This document shows, in pieces, positions 14,547 to 15,655 of a stretch of 15,655 nt of DNA. This stretch comes from an uncultured Oscillospiraceae bacterium (GTDB taxonomy: Bacteria > Bacillota > Clostridia > Oscillospirales > Oscillospiraceae): positions 1 to 15,655 of the forward strand of contig CAKUJN010000049.1 of the NCBI GenBank assembly GCA_934661735.1, written 5' to 3'. The position numbers and the translations under genes were made by a program. Position 1 is the stretch's first letter; each line of letters begins with the position of its first letter. The notes beneath the pieces are model-generated. The model ran no database searches. It was not told where the DNA came from and saw only the letters and a program-made list of their open reading frames with translations.

Positions 14547-15338
14547 ATGTTTTCACAGGAGAGCCGCTGCATCTATGCCAAAAATCAGCTGCTGGAGGTT
14601 ATCTGCCAGCTGCGTTTTCCCGACATTCTGAAAATCGAGGCAAAAGAGCCGTTTGAGTTTCAGGATGCCGTCCGCGCCGACTATCCGCAGTATCAGAAGA
14701 AGGTCGAGCAGCTGCCGCCGAAGCAGGAAAACGGCAAGCTCACACCGCAGGGAACGACCAACAACTATCAGTTCATCTCCGCCGACGGGCAATGGAAAAT
14801 CAGCCTGACCCGCGGCTTTATCGCCCTGTCCACGCACCGCTACGCCCGCTGGGAGGATTTTGCCAACCGGCTCGACCGGATTCTCGCCGCGTTTATTCAG
14901 GTTTATCAGCCCGCATTTTTCTCGCGTGTCGGCCTGCGGTATATCAATGCCTTCCGCCGCGCGGCGCTGGGCCTCGACGGCACGCCGTGGCGCGAGCTGA
15001 TCCAGCCTGGGTATCTCGGCCTGATGGGGGACGACGACGCGCAGGAAAGTGCGTTTGTCAAAAACGAGCAGTCCATCACCGCCGCCATGCCCGGCGGTGC
15101 AAAGTGCAACATCAAGTGCGGCCCCGGGCTGCTGCGCAAGGTCAACAACCGCACCCGCGAGGCGCAGGAGGAGCCGGTTTTCATGCTGGACCTTGATCTG
15201 TACATGGAGGGGAACACCCCCATCAACCATGCCGTTCCGGCGCTGAACGTCGTCCACGGCAACGCTGGAAGCCTGTTCCGCGGCGCGATCACCGATACGC
15301 TCCATGACGCAATGGAGCCGGAAAACGCCGCCCTGTAG
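14547..15338 (+). CDS. TIGR04255 family protein, function unknown
   Basis: A 263-residue soluble protein without signal peptide. The N-terminal pattern YAKNQLLEVICQLRFPDILK (10-29) is the hallmark of the sporadically distributed TIGR04255 family. That pattern continues with a region like FQDAVRADYPQYQKK and the segment RVGLRYINAF near residue 130. No enzymatic motif is obvious and the family function is unknown to me. GAGG lies 7-9 bases before the ATG. The gene has its own promoter, is divergent from the PAP2 gene, and is followed by a repeat-like non-coding region. Patchy distribution of the family and this location suggest a gene that moves between strains (inference). Base composition looks similar to its neighbours. 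Confidence 0.83.
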   Translation: MFSQESRCIYAKNQLLEVICQLRFPDILKIEAKEPFEFQDAVRADYPQYQKKVEQLPPKQENGKLTPQGTTNNYQFISADGQWKISLTRGFIALSTHRYARWEDFANRLDRILAAFIQVYQPAFFSRVGLRYINAFRRAALGLDGTPWRELIQPGYLGLMGDDDAQESAFVKNEQSITAAMPGGAKCNIKCGPGLLRKVNNRTREAQEEPVFMLDLDLYMEGNTPINHAVPALNVVHGNAGSLFRGAITDTLHDAMEPENAAL

Positions 15339-15655
15339 GGGCGGCGGCCCTGCCCGCCTGTTTGTCCGGTATTTACCGGAGGTACTGAATTTGCTGCAAC
15401 ACCAGAACTGTCGCTCCGCAGATCGTTTTGCACAGCAGTTTGTAGGGGCCGATGGCGAGCGCAGCCGTCAGCGACGAAGGAGCGCTACGGATGCGGCCTA
15501 CCCCTTGCGGGTGCACATCGGCCCTCTTTTCCGGTATTCACCGGAACTGCCTCTTTTGCGGTAACGCCGCAACCGTGTCTCCGGCGGCTCGTCCTCACAA
15601 ACTCCACATCCCTCGCCCCGCCGCAAGCGGCAGGTCTCGTCCGTTCCGTTGCTCG
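15339..15655. repeat. Non-coding region with inverted and direct repeats
   Basis: No gene is convincing here. The region opens with GC-rich TAGGGGCGGCGGCCCTGCCCG-like sequence at the TIGR04255 stop codon. Two diverged direct copies of about 60 bases begin with the small hairpins TCCGGTATTTACCGGA (15365-15380) and TCCGGTATTCACCGGA (15530-15545), 165 bases apart. Between them, a perfect 9-bp inverted repeat, GGGCCGATG (15446-15454) and CATCGGCCC (15516-15524), encloses further stems such as AGCGC/GCGCT and a TACCCC tract. The layout fits a dispersed intergenic repeat of the kind common in Oscillospiraceae genomes, flanked by a duplicated segment. Confidence 0.55.

Noticed and set aside
12131..14656. 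An 841-codon plus-strand frame running across the nrdD promoter, DUF2804 and PAP2 genes
   Set aside because: It crosses a regulatory region and two well supported minus-strand genes, and its predicted product is arginine- and alanine-rich without domains.
15304..15564. An 86-codon plus-strand frame through the terminal repeat region
   Set aside because: It starts inside the TIGR04255 gene in another frame, has no ribosome binding site and reads through the inverted repeats.
1..15655. CRISPR array, prophage, transposase or toxin-antitoxin pair
   Set aside because: No regularly spaced repeats, integrase, transposase motifs or paired small toxin-antitoxin genes were found on either strand.

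Overview
The window looks like chromosomal DNA of a GC-rich, anaerobic Clostridia member, most likely a gut Oscillospiraceae-type bacterium (inference). The reasons are strong AGGAGG-type ribosome binding sites, sigma-A style promoters, lipoboxes, an SLH-domain protein, an oxygen-sensitive class III ribonucleotide reductase (NrdD/NrdG), and GC-rich intergenic palindromes. No phage, IS transposase, CRISPR array or obvious defence island is visible. Most of the window is ordinary core or semi-core genome, and the less explained material lies in intergenic regions and a few family-level unknowns.

Layout. 1-67 (-): truncated tRNA-Ser(CGA) with its own promoter. 292-450 (+): a 52-residue lipoprotein. 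625-3228 (+): an 867-residue lipoprotein with a propeller-like N-terminal half and a family 1 solute-binding C-terminal half, preceded by a 5'-UTR hairpin and closed by a strong terminator. 3274-5040 (-): a secreted SLH protein with a transglutaminase-like core. 5187-7160 (-): metG. 7319-8274 (-): nrdG-dut operon. 8407-9599 (+): a two-gene ThrE-type amino-acid exporter set between nrdG and nrdD. 9640-9905 (-): a VanZ-like remnant directly behind nrdD. 9906-12131 (-): nrdD. 12132-12406: nrdD control region. 12407-14410 (-): PAP2 phosphatase and DUF2804 protein, probably co-transcribed. 14547-15338 (+): a TIGR04255-family protein. 15339-15655: a non-coding repeat-like region.

How the genes fit together. 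NrdD reduces ribonucleotides anaerobically, NrdG installs its glycyl radical, and Dut removes dUTP and supplies dUMP for dTTP, so the centre of the window is a dNTP-supply locus. Upstream of nrdD there are three NrdR-box-like palindromes, one of them a perfect match inside a 32-bp perfect palindrome, all spaced by near-integral helical turns around a good promoter. The transcript leader then carries a 10-bp inverted repeat followed by a T tract. nrdG, separated from nrdD by the exporter pair, shows no such box.

The most interesting items are the nrdD control region with its possible structured leader, the eroded VanZ-like gene behind nrdD, the terminal repeat region, the hairpin in the 5' UTR of the large lipoprotein, and the orphan small lipoprotein. 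I found no clear multi-gene system that I would call new.
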